Shown: positions 46,901-58,519 of the stretch, one piece after another
Layout of the letters: the number at the start of each line of letters is the position of its first letter
How positions within the stretch are numbered: position 1 is the first letter of the stretch
Assembly (NCBI RefSeq): GCF_026151205.1
Contig: NC_087074.1
Span: 4,898,001 to 4,962,000, forward strand
DNA: 64,000 nucleotides
Reading direction: 5' to 3'
Source: Bolinopsis microptera
Taxonomy: Eukaryota > Ctenophora > Tentaculata > Lobata > Bolinopsidae
Made by a program: the position numbers and the translations under genes
The notes under the pieces: model-generated
The model's input: only the letters and a program-made list of their open reading frames with translations
Told to the model about the DNA's origin: nothing
The model's database searches: none

Positions 46901-49900
46901 GGTGACTTTTTAGATTCTATAAGTAAAAATGTTTGTCGGTTCGACTTGGCTAAAAGAATTGTGATAAATAAAACAATGTGCTCTAACTTTGTCCAAAAAG
47001 CAGTTACAGACGTCTGTCATACAATCCTTCATGGGACCACCGTTTCTATCTCCAACAGGTACTGCACCGTGACATTGCTTGAATGGGTCATCTAGGAAAA
47101 ATGGGCTTAATAATTTATTCATACCCAGTTCTTAAGTTCATGAGTATCATCAGAGATTAATTAATTAATAAATTACAAATCCGTCCTAATAACTGTAAAA
47201 TGTTCAGCGAATTTGATGAAAACCATAATTGAGACCACTTACTCAAGAGAGCAGAGCAGATAGCCTCAGCTTCGTCGTGTAGGTTTCCGACGTCTCTACA
47301 AACATCTGGTGGGAGAGGGGGAGCAGGACAGTGTTCATCGTACCCCTGGTACGTTGTTCCCAAGCTGTTTGCACTTCCTCCCGTCAGATCATCGTTAGGG
47401 TTCGCGTTCCAGTTCCCACACATACCCTCCGTTATATCAGCACAAGACCCGTGGAGCCACATTTCAGCGTTGATATAGACACCACCGTTGGTAGCACGCA
47501 GACGCACGGATGGATCTCTGCCCTTGTTGTACAGCCTGATTTCAAGTTGACCAGCGTTGATGATTTCTACTCTATCTCCGTTGTTGTAGTTTTTAATGTA
47601 AGGAAGTTGTACCTGGTAAGTGGTAAGTTGAATATTTGCGGATTAAGAATAAGCCCACTTTTAAAGTATTAACAATGTTCTAATACTTGAGGGGGGGGGG
47701 TACAGTCCCTCTAATACTTAACAATCATATAGATTCGAAAAATTTAAATTTACAGATTTACTCACATTAACGTTATCGACCTTTGACAAAAAACCTCTCT
47801 CGATAGCAAATACGGTTCCCTTGAAACTCAGTTCAACTCTTTGTGTGTATGTTGGGGCTCGATTATGAAGATCAATGTTCTTGAAATATACCTGAAATAA
47901 AAATCAATCATTAGAAACATTTTACTTTGAAGGTAAAGGTAAAGGTAAAGGTAAAGGTAAAGGTAAAGGTAAAGGTAAAGGTAAAGGTAAAGGTAAAGGT
48001 AAAGGTAAAGGTAAAGGTAAAGGTAAAGGTAAAGGTAAAGGTAAAGGTAAAGGTAAAGGTAAAGGTAAAGGTAAAGGTAAAGGTAAAGGTAAAGGTAAAG
48101 GTAAAGGTAAAGGTAAAGGTAAAGGTAAAGGTAAAGGTAAAGGTAAAGGTAAAGGTAAAGGTAAAGGTAAAGGTAAAGGTAAAGGTAAAGGTAAAGGTAA
48201 AGGTAAAGGTAAAGGTAAAGGTAAAGGTAAAGGTAAAGGTAAAGGTAAAGGTAAAGGTAAAGGTAAAGGTAAAGGTAAAGGTAAAGGTAAAGGTAAAGGT
48301 AAAGGTAAAGGTAAAGGTAAAGGTAAAGGTAAAGGTAAAGGTAAAGGTAAAGGTAAAGGTAAAGGTAAAGGTAAAGGTAAAGGTAAAGGTAAAGGTAAAG
48401 GTAAAGGTAAAGGTAAAGGTAAAGGTAAAGGTAAAGGTAAAGGTAAAGGTAAAGGTAAAGGTAAAGGTAAAGGTAAAGGTAAAGGTAAAGGTAAAGGTAA
48501 AGGTAAAGGTAAAGGTAAAGGTAAAGGTATAAAGGTAAAGGTAAAGGTAAAGGTAAAGGTAAAGGTAAAGGTTAAGGTAAAGGTAAAGGTAAAGGTAAAG
48601 GTAAAGGTAAAGGTAAAGGTAAAGGTAAAGGTAAAGGTAAAGGTAAAGGTAAAGGTAAAGGTAAAGGTAAAGGTAAAGGTATAAAGGTAAAGGTAAATCA
48701 TGAATAAGTCTCGAAGTGCAAAAAGGCTATTATCGACACACTCTTATTTTTTCAAAAATCATGTAAAAATAATATTGGCATTAAAAAGTCGATCTTGGCC
48801 AAAATTCATAATGGATGTCCACTTCCATAGAAGATAGAAAATAAAACTTACATCAAAATCCCCACAACTAGCAGCCTTGTAAGTACATTCTCCATGAAAA
48901 TCAAAGTATTTTCCGTCAAACGACTTGTAGTGAGGATCTCCGGAGCTGACGCAATAAGCTGGTGCTGAAATTTATAAGGTAATTTATAATGTGCCATAGT
49001 TATTAGTTACCAAGCAATAAGTCAACAGAACACACTCTGAAAAGCAAACGAATTGTTCGTTATGTGTCCTTTATTGAATTTCATACGCATCAGCGAATTA
49101 TTCATTTGTTTAATGATCAGCCCTTGATAATTGATAAAAAGAGGAGTCCAGGAAAGTGGATATTTTGGCAACATTACCGGCAGCCCCGGGACTCGATTCA
49201 ATTTTTTCCGAACCCGGGAAACATTACAACCTCGAACCGACCTGATAACTCCGTCAATAGCTAAAATGTACTTTTAAAAAACCTACATTTGATACACTTG
49301 GACTCGCACTCCTCAGGATCTGTCCACTTCACAGTGCCTCCAGGACAGACCAGAGTGTCGTCACCACACGCACAGTTGATACCCGCCTCAGAGCAAGTAC
49401 AAGTTTTTCCATCTTCTCCTGGCCACTGTTCTCCTCCAGAGTATGTTGTTCCATCTTCAGCAGTACAGCTTATAGGTGTACATACCTCAGCTCCTTCTAC
49501 CTGTAAATGGACAGCCAGTTATTGGTTTATCTCTATACGTAAAATTGTAAGACTGGCAGAGATTTGGTACCGAGCAAATTCTTCTGCCTGTTATTAGAGG
49601 TTATAGCTATTATTTTGTACAAAGCTTAACACGTAGTCCCAAATTAGAAATTACAAACCTTGATAGTAGGCCAACTGACTACGGATTGGAAGCCGAATCC
49701 AACATGGCCAGGTGCTACAAAGAAGGGCTGCTGAGAGGAGATAGACTCTTCTAGAACACCGTCTATCCAAACTGTCTCTTGCTCATCTTGAACCAGAATC
49801 TCTGAGGGAAATGCCATAATGTGAAACACAATAATTTATCTTGGGGTGGGTTTCATGCTTGCTTAGTTGCTTGAGGGCCAATTTTTATTATAATAAGGGC

Positions 49901-51326
49901 GTAATATATTGGAAATGAAGATTGGCCACTGCCCACTAGTAATCGACCGCTGTTATTAATCATATTACCTTATATTATTGTAATATTAGCATAACGTTTT
50001 GGATCATCATCTCCCAGGAGGATAGAATGAATTAATCGCAAGCTTGGGTTCGGTCATATTTAGGTCATTTGATACCTGCTGACATTTGGGGGTGCCTGAG
50101 ATCTGAGGCCCTCTTAAAAGCTTGTTCTATGGTCCTAGTTTGTTGATCTAAAGTCTACCGTACACCTCCAACTCGGATTTTACACAAATTCCGGGCTAAA
50201 CCTTCCTTTTCCATCATCACTAACCTAGAGTCGCAGCTCCAGAAGCGACAGCGTTATTCGTGACTTTGCTTTGAGCGAGATTTTGTCCATTACCGCCAAC
50301 TATCTTACCCATCTGAACATTGGCAGCTACTGGTACCTTCAATCTGGGAGAAAATGCATTACTTTTTGACGTCGTCAATATTTCTTTTTAATAATCAATC
50401 CATCGTAGTGGGGCAATATAGTAACTTAGTAAGAAAAGTCCGGGTTTTTATCGCCCCTCCCCCTCTCTCTCACCCTCCAGCATCTACATTTTCACATAAT
50501 GTTTCGTCTCACCTCATCATTACGTAGTTGCCATTGTTATCGTCCTCCATATTAAAGGTAATACCTCCGAAGGGTCCAGCTCTGGCACTTGAATCGCTGT
50601 TAGAGAAACGGGCCTTGACGTAAAAGTCCTTGCTGGTGTGAAGTCCCTCCCCAGAAAGCGAGATAACACAAAACTTGTTAGCTCCTGCTCCAGACTGGAT
50701 AAATTAACTTATGTTATATATTATAGAAGGATACAAGTGTGAGAACACTCAAAATAAACAATGCATCACGTGAGGGTGAATGTGACATCTGTATTATGTT
50801 TCACGTGATAATGTATAACGTGATGAAACGAACATTACCTTGGAGTTTGAAGTTCCAATGCTCCATACTCCGTTTGCATAAGAGCTTGATGTCACACATC
50901 CCTCAACAGACGATGTGATTTCAGTGAGTGGAGCACAACTCCAGTCTCCTGTTAAAATGATCAAATATGAAGGATTGGATAAGGGATTTAAGTCAATTAT
51001 AATTGAAAACTCCGACGTTGATAAAGCATTGGAATTGAATCAATGGACATAAATCATATGAATTTAAGGATTACTTGCTAAATGCATGGTTGTAAAACTA
51101 AAGATTACACTTCTTACCTGGAGCATTTTTAGCTAATACCGCTGGTAATCTGAAAGGTTAAGTTTTTAGGTCAAAAATAAACGTCAAGAATACGTTAAAT
51201 TCAAAGGCTTTCATAGAATCAAATTTAATCAAAAAGTATTGTAATATTCCCATTAACTAAAAGGTTCTAAAAATAAGATACAACTTACAAGCCCAGCAGA
51301 GCTGCTGCGACCAACACTAAAACCAT
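40947..51326 (-). CDS. Secreted jellyroll/VWD/C8/TIL/Ig protein, copy B (complete, 22 exons)
   Basis: Exons from the 5' end: 51289-51326, 51118-51149, 50839-50948, 50513-50694, 50225-50343, 49659-49801, 49287-49500, 48852-48964, 47766-47891, 47243-47612, 46988-47091, 46444-46537, 45959-46320, 45711-45850, 45118-45589, 44728-44851, 43783-43969, 42319-43354, 42002-42095, 41537-41754, 41245-41384, 40947-41115. Phases agree throughout: 4,587 nt, 1,528 aa. Exon sizes match copy A one for one except small changes in exons 1, 2, 7, 18 and 20-22. Signal peptide MVLVLVAAALLGLLPAVLA. The C-terminus is longer than in A, with KEP repeats followed by KEK-type repeats (about 25 residues). Domain order and inferred role as for copy A. 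Confidence 0.88.
42319..43354 (-). CDS. Copy B exon 18: C8, TIL, VWC and Ig modules
   Basis: Nearly the same as the copy A exon from the TIL onward. Differences cluster in the C8 part (MCELMFQTLEKPGYEKH against [18 protein letters not shown]) and in [20 protein letters not shown]. The low divergence of the 3' half suggests a recent exchange with copy A. Confidence 0.88.
46573..46852. repeat. 11-bp minisatellite (AGTGTGTAGTC)n in copy B intron 11
   Basis: About 25 nearly perfect units. It is absent from the matching intron of copy A, so it arose after the duplication. Confidence 0.95.
47930..48697. repeat. 768-bp hexamer microsatellite (AAAGGT)n in copy B intron 8
   Basis: About 128 units, the first 99 or so without a mismatch, with interruptions near 48528, 48571 and 48680. 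In the sense of the gene it is (TTTACC)n and ends 37 nt before the acceptor of exon 9. Copy A has only a 350-bp intron here, without the repeat. The open frames on both strands follow from the repeat. Confidence 0.98.
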
Positions 51327-51378
51327 CTAACTCTTCTACGATACAAACTGTTAATAAGTTTTGAAAAAGACTTGAAAT

Positions 51379-51384
51379 TTTATA
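51379..51384 (-). promoter_or_regulatory. TATA box of copy B
   Basis: TATAAA on the minus strand 53-58 bp before the ATG at 51326, the same spacing as in copy A although flanking bases differ. Confidence 0.5.
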
Positions 51385-51399
51385 ATTCTTTAAATTATA

Positions 51400-52907
51400 T
51401 CATGTGATATAAAAGATTTTTGAGATCAAAAGTCAAGCTGAACTCAGTTAATTATTGTTTTGCCCAATGCTACGCTAATTAGCAGTATAACTATATGTAT
51501 AACCAGCATTTCCTCAACACAATTTGCTATTTGTAGCTGTGAAATTAAAATAAAAATACAAATGCTGATAAAAATAAGGAGACCAGACATTAACCTAGCT
51601 GGTAAAGAGGTTATTCGGTGGTCAAATCTGTGTTAAAACATAAAATATACAAGATAAGTCCACCCTCAACTAACATTAAAAAGGCTGGTGCAACCTTCAA
51701 CTTGAAACAAGAAATAAGCACCAAATAAATTACTGACCCTGTTACACCGAACAAGTTATTAACTAAAGTCTAAAACAGCATACTGGATTAACATCGTGAA
51801 GCAAGTGACACGAGTCTATGTGATCAACGTGTCGTTTGCTTATTCCCCCTCTGAGAGAGACAAAGCGGGATAAAGCCACCCCTTTCCGTGCTTCTTAATT
51901 GTACAAGCTTTGTTTAATAATTCTCGGAACTGTGGGGCTTACATGGATTCAGAATACACAGACTAATACATTATTAGGTATACGAGGCAGACCTCCTGAT
52001 CCTGACAGGGCAGATCATGTGATCAGCCAATCAGTGACGATTGATTCATGGATACAATTTGATTGAGTTAGGAATGGGCTATACCTAGAGATCTAGAGTT
52101 CACATTACAGTTATGTACATAATGTACATAATACATTCCCCACTGAAGCACTGTACTAAACTCTAAAGGGATATTGCGTGAAACGACTATATGGTAAACC
52201 ACTCATCTTCATAGCTGACTTTCAGCCGTGGTAAAATGTGTATTTGTTGGCTGACTTACCTATGTGGTCAGATGAATCTAATATCATTGATCACACAGTC
52301 TTCTAGTGGTAAGATAATAACCAAAACTCCAAGCTTTCCCATTTTCTAAATCCAGTGTGCATATCATACGGTACGCCTACTTTAGTTTGACACGCACTCT
52401 AGTTCGATACGTACTGTAGTTCGACAAACCCTAAAGTTCGACTTTGTCGAACTACAGTGTGCTACCTGGACTTTAGTTCGACACGTGCTCAAGAAAGATA
52501 TTCATAAAGAAAAATTTATTAATTCAGAATATCTTTCAATTTAGTTTTTTATCGAACAATAATTTTGAGTCGCATATCAAATTTGATAACGTTCCGTGAG
52601 CCAGAAGTTACGGTAATATTATAAAGGACATGGACATGATGTTCTATACGACTACTTTACCTTCATGGGCCTATATAGTTATACCATATGAACTTGTAGT
52701 TGTTATCCCTAATCCCAATCATGAATCAAGGAATCAAATGCCTATGTGATCCGATAGCGTGCAGCAACGACAACAGTGAAGCAGCTATATGAGTAGCACC
52801 AGTGCTTGCCATGGGATCACCAAAGAACACGTAATTAATACCACATCGGCAATTTTTATTTATCATGATATTGGTTGTCGATATAAGCGGGACATAAATT
52901 TACTTAG
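51400..52907. other. Copy B upstream region, mostly unrecognised
   Basis: No coding signal. The only named item is one copy of the TTCGACA repeat family (52371-52500) with AGTTCGAC-TTT-GTCGAACT as a perfect short hairpin. Confidence 0.5.
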
Positions 52908-53510
52908 GGATAATGTGACGTCACGTGAAGGAGAATGTGACGTCACGTGAAGGAGAATGTGACGTCACGTGAAGGAGAATGTGACGTCACGTGAAGGAGA
53001 ATGTGACGTCACGTGAAGGAGAATGTGACGTCACGTGAAGGATAATGTGACGTCACGTGAAGGATAATGTGACGTCACGTGAAGGAGAATGTGACGTCAC
53101 GTGAAGGAGAATGTGACGTCACGTGAAGGAGAATGTGACGTCACGTGAAGGAGAATGTGACGTCACGTGAAGGAGAATGTGACTTCACGTGAAGGAGAAT
53201 GTGACGTCACGTGAAGGATAATGTGACGTCACGTGAAGGATAATGTGACGTCACGTGAAGGATAATGTGACGTCACGTGAAGGATAATGTGACGTCACGT
53301 GAAGGAGAATGTCACGTCACGTGAAGGAGAATGTGACGTCACGTGAAGGAGAATGTGACGTCACGTGAAGGAGAATGTGACTTCACGTGAAGGAGAATGT
53401 GACGTCACGTGAAGGATAATGTGACGTCACGTGAAGGAGAATGTGACGTCACGTGAAGGAGAATGTGACGTCACGTGAAGGAGAATGTGACGTCACGTGA
53501 AGGAGAATGT
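52908..53510. repeat. 22-bp CRE/E-box minisatellite upstream of copy B
   Basis: About 27 units of AATGTGACGTCACGTGAAGG plus AG, 1.6-2.2 kb before the copy B ATG. Every unit but a few holds TGACGTCA overlapping CACGTG, as in the copy A intron 3 array. Confidence 0.95.
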
Positions 53511-53519
53511 GGGTTAGTA

Positions 53520-53800
53520 CATAATAGTTGTAATTACAATACAAGATACAAGGCTAGGTCACTCCCGGTGTTGGGATGGCCTAAGGTGCTTACTGCTTAT
53601 CTCCGTTTCATTAACCCTAAGCCACTCTGTGCCACTATACTAGTATGCTAGCTGTCGGAGGGTTAGTCCTACGCGCCAGGGAGTGTGTATCACCAGCCGA
53701 AGCTGTATCAAATTACATTTTAGTAATTGGCCGACTTGCATCCGACCGGATTTGAACCCGGGCCGTCTGCTTAATTATAATTAAGATCATTGAAACAAAC
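53520..53800 (-). mobile_element. tRNA-like SINE candidate
   Basis: The minus strand has CCCGGGTTCAAATCCGG, a good tRNA B box, followed by about 200 bp of unrelated sequence and a TTGTATCTTGTATTGTAA tail. The A box side is weak. This is the layout of a tRNA-derived SINE. Confidence 0.45.
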
Positions 53801-54169
53801 AAATTAACGGGTGATACTCGTAAAATATTTGTTCCGTCGACGAGTTCAATTTGGCGTGCGTCTTGGTAGGTTATAAACCTACAAAAACAAAACTCCACAG
53901 TGTAACATACTGATTTTATAAACTGTGGTTATATGATACACTTCTTAATATACTTTTGATTTGTTTGGAGAGGCGAATCATACACAGTTTAGGCTCTTGA
54001 ATTCTTCGAATAAAATATCATCTTTAGAAAACCTCCTCAAATTAATACATAGACATAGTAATATAATATGTAGACATAGTAATATAGTAATATACATTAG
54101 ACATAGTAATATAGTAATAATATGTAGACATAGTAATATAGTATTACTAATAGTACAGATGCAACACTA

Positions 54170-54420
54170 ATCTATCGTCTCTGAAAAAATTAGGCGTTCA
54201 GCAATCAGCATGTTCAGAGAGAACAATATTGGTGTTTTAACATTGAATGGGCGTGATCTAAAATATTCGAATTTTCAAATTTTGGCGACGGAATCCTCGA
54301 ACGACGAACAGTATGACATCTGTAAAGCAACAACTCTCAAATATAAAACACGGTGGTGGTAAAAGACCCAATATATGTGTACTGACCCCCCCCCCCCCCC
54401 CCCCCCACCCCTGTTATGAA
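54170..54420. mobile_element. Truncated relative of the 61667-62639 mariner-like element
   Basis: Shares TTGAATGGGCGTG, ATATTCGAATTTTCAAATTT, GACGGAATCCTCGAAC and CTCAAATATAAAACACGG in the same order with 62460-62600. Where the terminal repeat should stand there is a C run of about 20 bp. Confidence 0.65.
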
Positions 54421-54819
54421 GTAATATAATATCGACAGTACCCACAATAAATACTCATGATTGTTGATTGTAATTAATCAACGGTGTCCAATAATTCCAC
54501 GGGTATCTACTATCTACTATCTAAAAGTTCTTCTGTGCGTAAGTGCAAGATGACTTCGAATAATTGCTAAAAATTCATTATTTTAACTCAAAAGGTCTAA
54601 GGAGACCCTTGCCCCCCCCCCCCCCCCCACCCGCGGTTTGCTTTCCACTTATCTCATGCTGTTTAACTAACATGTAATAATGTGTGTAATGTGCAAATTA
54701 TCTTATTGGGAACTGATTGAGACAATTGATAACTACTGGTCATTGCCTAACTGACCTCAGACTCAATTGTTAATTAGCACAATTATAGACTAAGCACAAT
54801 TGTAAACTCAGCGGTGCCC

Positions 54820-55250
54820 CGATTCCCGTACTGTATAAGTGCGACACGTACCATAGTGCGAAAACCTCCAAGATCGACACTGTCGCACTACAGTACTGAG
54901 TACGCTACCTGGACTGTAGTGCGACAGAGAATTTCCAAGGCCTCGAGGTACCATAAGCCTCAGCCGAACGATCCATGTGATTCCACCGAGTAGGTGGAAT
55001 CCCAAAGCAGGAAGGTTTGTGAACTTGTTATCCCAATCAGAGATATGTCTTTATACGATGCGTGTGATAGGAATTAGGATCATCTACTGCTTACGACTGG
55101 GTGTTAGGATCTGACCTGAACTTGGAAGTATGACAGGATCTGGTGTCGCACTACAGTACGCTACCTGGACTGTAGTGCGACACGAACTCCAGTGCGAAAG
55201 AGGGAAGGATCTTGTCGAACTTCAGGTTTCGCACTACAGTACGTTTACAG
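54820..55250. repeat. TTCGACA-family hairpin repeats (two copies, TGCGACA variant)
   Basis: Copies near 54830-54930 and 55140-55250 carry TACGCTACCTGGACTGTAGT, GTGCGACA and its reverse complement. They are variants of the TTCGACA copies elsewhere in this intergenic region. Confidence 0.7.
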
Positions 55251-55254
55251 GTAA

Positions 55255-55620
55255 CTGGTACTCCGTTTTATAGATCTAGATTGTAGAGTACGCTTGTAAA
55301 GTAGGATAATTACAATTAATATTAATGATTATACTGAATGGTTCTGAAATTTCCAACCGCTGGTTGCTTGATATCAGAAAATAGTTTAAAGATTACCTAA
55401 ACGTTTTGAAATTTCTGATCTCGTGCACCTTCCATTGAACCCTGTGATCTTATGATAAGGACCCGGCAATATTAGCCCTTGGATCACAAACAGAAAACTA
55501 TTTGTCGAACTAAAGTACGCTAACTGGACTCTAGTTCGACACGTACCGAAGTTCGAAAGGGGTGATTTCTGGCGAAAGTTCGAACTATAGTGTGTGTCGA
55601 ACTAGAATACGTGAATCCAT
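55255..55620. repeat. Dispersed repeat, copy 1 of about 360 bp
   Basis: Shares ACTCCGTTTTATAGATCTAG, CATTGAACCCTGTGATC, GTCGAACTAAAGTACGCTA and TTCGACACGTACCGAAGT with 57935-58385 in the same order. The last 120 bp is the TTCGACA hairpin unit. Confidence 0.75.
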
Positions 55621-55639
55621 ATCATACATTATATTATAA

Positions 55640-56160
55640 TGAATGTACCAAATAGTAAATTTATACAGATCACCGTCAAGAAATACTAATAATTTCATTA
55701 GCTTACTCGATCACGTACTCAATAGACTAGATAGACAATCACAAAAACACGTTATGTTTTATGGCGAAGCAATTATTGATCTTATTAAATATGACACTGA
55801 TTCCTCAAGCCAGAACCTCATTGACACACTGGCAAATATGGTTTTGTTCAAACAGTTTCAAAACCAACACGAGTCACTGACCACAGTGCCACCCTTATTG
55901 ACCATGTGTACACAAATAATATTGAAAACAAGTTGTAACGTGCTAACACTCGACATCTCCGATCATCTTGTAACACTGACCACTATAAAGCTACGTGCAG
56001 TACCACACACTCAAATAGGACCGATACCACAAAATACCGTGAAACACGTACTATTAATGAAGCCAGCAATGCTATGTTCAAGGAATCATGGGAGGAGGCG
56101 CGGGAATCAGGCTGTGCAAATGAACAGGATGATAAGTTCTCAGAAATCTACATGAAACAA
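55640..56160 (+). mobile_element. LINE endonuclease-domain fragment
   Basis: Reads VNLYRSPSRNTNNFISLLDH, then a block ending YGEAIIDLIKYD (normally GDFN-x-DLLKYD), NLIDTLANMVLFKQF, a shifted frame with RVTDHSATLIDHVYTNN, and LDISDHLVTL. These are the motifs of the APE-type endonuclease of CR1/jockey-like LINEs. A key aspartate region is altered and one frameshift lies near 55870. Confidence 0.75.
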
Positions 56161-56341
56161 TACAGCACTGGCCACTGCATACCCATTAGTTGTAGTGAAC
56201 GGTCGATTTTGACGTATTGAACGCACGTTCCAGTAACTTTTTAGTGAACGTTATTGAACGTTTATAGTGAACGTCAGTGATTATCAAAAACAAAAATTCA
56301 TGAAAATAAACTTTTTGAAATCTCAATTTCTCCAACTGATA

Positions 56342-56418
56342 ATTATCAATTTGTATTGTATTGTATTGTAGTAGTATTTTAAATACTACTACAATACAAT
56401 ACAATACAAATTGATAAT
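56342..56418. repeat. Perfect 38-bp palindrome with 1-nt centre
   Basis: The left arm (56342-56379) includes ATTATCAATTTGTATTG and TAGTAGTATTT. The right arm (56381-56418) is its exact reverse complement. The arms contain ATTGT pentamers. Confidence 0.95.
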
Positions 56419-56429
56419 ACTATTTATGC

Positions 56430-57500
56430 TACTGAATGTAAACGTACTCAAGTTCGACACGGACTCTAGCTCGACAAACCCTAAGGTTCGACTCTGTCGA
56501 ACCAAAGCGCGCTACCTGGACTCAAGTTCGACACGTATTAAAGTTCGACAAGATAACTTTGACTGTCGAACTAAAGTTTTGAAATCTCCGATCTCAAGCA
56601 ACGATCCTTTACGAGCTTGTAATCTATTTGCTTGTTTGTTTTCCACTAGTCTCCCAGCTTTGGATCTGTGATGGATGTGATGGATTTCTTGCGGTCAATT
56701 TTATCCCTACATGGGCTCCCGGCCGTGCGTCCATGTAGGAGCCGTGGGGCCTTCCGAGTGATAGGGTTACAGTGACTGTTAGTAGGGAAAGTATGAAGGC
56801 TATATCAGTAGACACAATTACCGAACACAGGGCATTGGCTCGACCTCCAAGACAGGGTATCCGTGAGGACCCTGGTCGTAATCAGCTCTGCACTGCTCCA
56901 GTGTATCCTGATGCCTGAAATCTTGGACACTGCCTACGTACGGGGTAGACAGCCACCGATGATTCTGTCTGTGAGTTTTTCATCACTTCCTGATATGAGT
57001 CAGACCTCAGCTGGATCCTTCCTGTTTAGCTTCTTCTGAGCTTCCCGCTCGACCTCCTTCTTCAATCATCATCATCAGTTAGAGCTGCCGTGCTCTCGAA
57101 CTTTCCCTTCACACTCCACCACGGCACCTCCTTTGAGCCCTCCTGCCAGGTAACACCGGCTCTCAGACATAGGCAAGCTTACCGCGCACGACGTATTTTT
57201 TTGTTTCGTCCTTTCCGTGTGTGCCGTTTTGTGCCACCCTCTCTGCTGTTCCTGCGCTTGCGCTCACCCGCTCTTCAGTGGGCTGTTCATTTGACAGAAG
57301 TTACTGGCTGGCACTCCAAACATCTTCTCACTCACAATCACCATCAATCAAATTCAAATTATGCAATCAATCCACGATCATATGATCAAAACACAAAACT
57401 TTGTAATATACTGTTTCTGTTTGAGATTTGAATAACGTTACTGTAATGTTTCAAATTATATTTTAAATTCAAAATGTTCAAATGTGCTGTTCAATTGTGT
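56430..57500. other. Mixed segment: TTCGACA repeat, then a GC-richer patch
   Basis: Positions 56443-56580 hold one TTCGACA-family copy. Positions 56640-57300 are richer in G and C than anything nearby and may be an old coding or mobile sequence on the minus strand, but stops are frequent and I recognise no family. Confidence 0.4.
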
Positions 57501-57510
57501 GTGAATGTAA

Positions 57511-57819
57511 TCTCACTATATATAAAGCGAGACGATATATATCTATCCGTGCCATTTTACTGACACCACGGCATCGATTTTAACGCAAATTTCCGCAAAA
57601 ACCGTAAAAGATATACAACTGAAACTTTTTTGACTGGGTCAAATGCTTTAATGGCCTCCAAATCAGCATGAAAAAATAAAAAATTGGCCAAGAAATAGGA
57701 GTTTTAGAGCCCAAAATTTGGTACCCCAAGTGGTTTCAAAAACGCGAATTAAATAGGCAATAATTATTTTAGTCTCTTGAGTCTTGACACCATTTTAGGG
57801 TTATACGGGTTCCTGCTAG
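57511..57819 (+). mobile_element. Helitron-like non-autonomous element
   Basis: Starts TCTCACTATATATAAAGCG and ends ACGGGTTCCTGCTAG. It sits between a host A (57510) and T (57820). A 5' TC, a 3' CTAG and insertion between A and T are the marks of Helitrons. A clear terminal hairpin before CTAG is not obvious, so this is tentative. Confidence 0.5.
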
Positions 57820-57934
57820 TCTCTATAATCCATATCTATAAACATTTAATTGTCCTCATACTCATAATTCAATTGTTAGCTAGCAGAATTGTAGACTTAG
57901 CGGAGAAATAAAAGACTAACGTAATAACTCGTAC

Positions 57935-58385
57935 TCCGTTTTATAGATCTAGATTGTAAAATACGCTTTATAAATATCTACCACGTACCACACTTTATAT
58001 CATCACAAACGACTAGTAACCGAGTACCGGTCTAGAGATTTGGCAGCTGAATCGAAATCAGTCGGATATCAATCTATTTTCCTGTTAGCTAGACCAGAAC
58101 TGAGTGGCAAAAAGGAGAATTAAAACTATACTGAAAGGTTCTGGAATTTATAACCGCTCACATGGTTGCTAGATGTCAGAAAATATTTGTATCTGCCATT
58201 GAACCCTGTGATCCTATGATGAGGACCCAGCAATAGCCATTGGATCATAAGCAGAAACTATTTGTCGGACTAGAGTACGCTACCTGGACTCTAGTTCGAC
58301 ACGTACCGAAGTACGACAGGGGTGATATCTGGCGAATTTAATTTTTCGAACTATAGTGCGTGTCGAACTAGAGTACGTAAATCCT
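57935..58385. repeat. Dispersed repeat, copy 2
   Basis: Second copy of the 55255-55620 repeat in direct orientation, with an extra segment of about 80 bp near the left end. Confidence 0.75.
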
Positions 58386-58519
58386 ACTGAACACTACTAG
58401 TTATAATTTATCCATACCGTTCAGAACGTTCCGTACATGCACTACAACTAAGGCATACTCCGTTAAGAGCAATAATAAAAATGAAATTATTTTGCAATAA
58501 ACACGTTAACCTTACCAAG

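Noticed and set aside
47930-48697. Telomere or interstitial telomeric repeat
   Set aside because: The unit AAAGGT is not the TTAGGG expected in most animals and the array is inside an intron.
47922-48701. Long open frames of Lys-Val or Leu-Pro repeats on both strands
   Set aside because: They are the direct translation of the AAAGGT hexamer array inside an intron; no start context, splice or family support.
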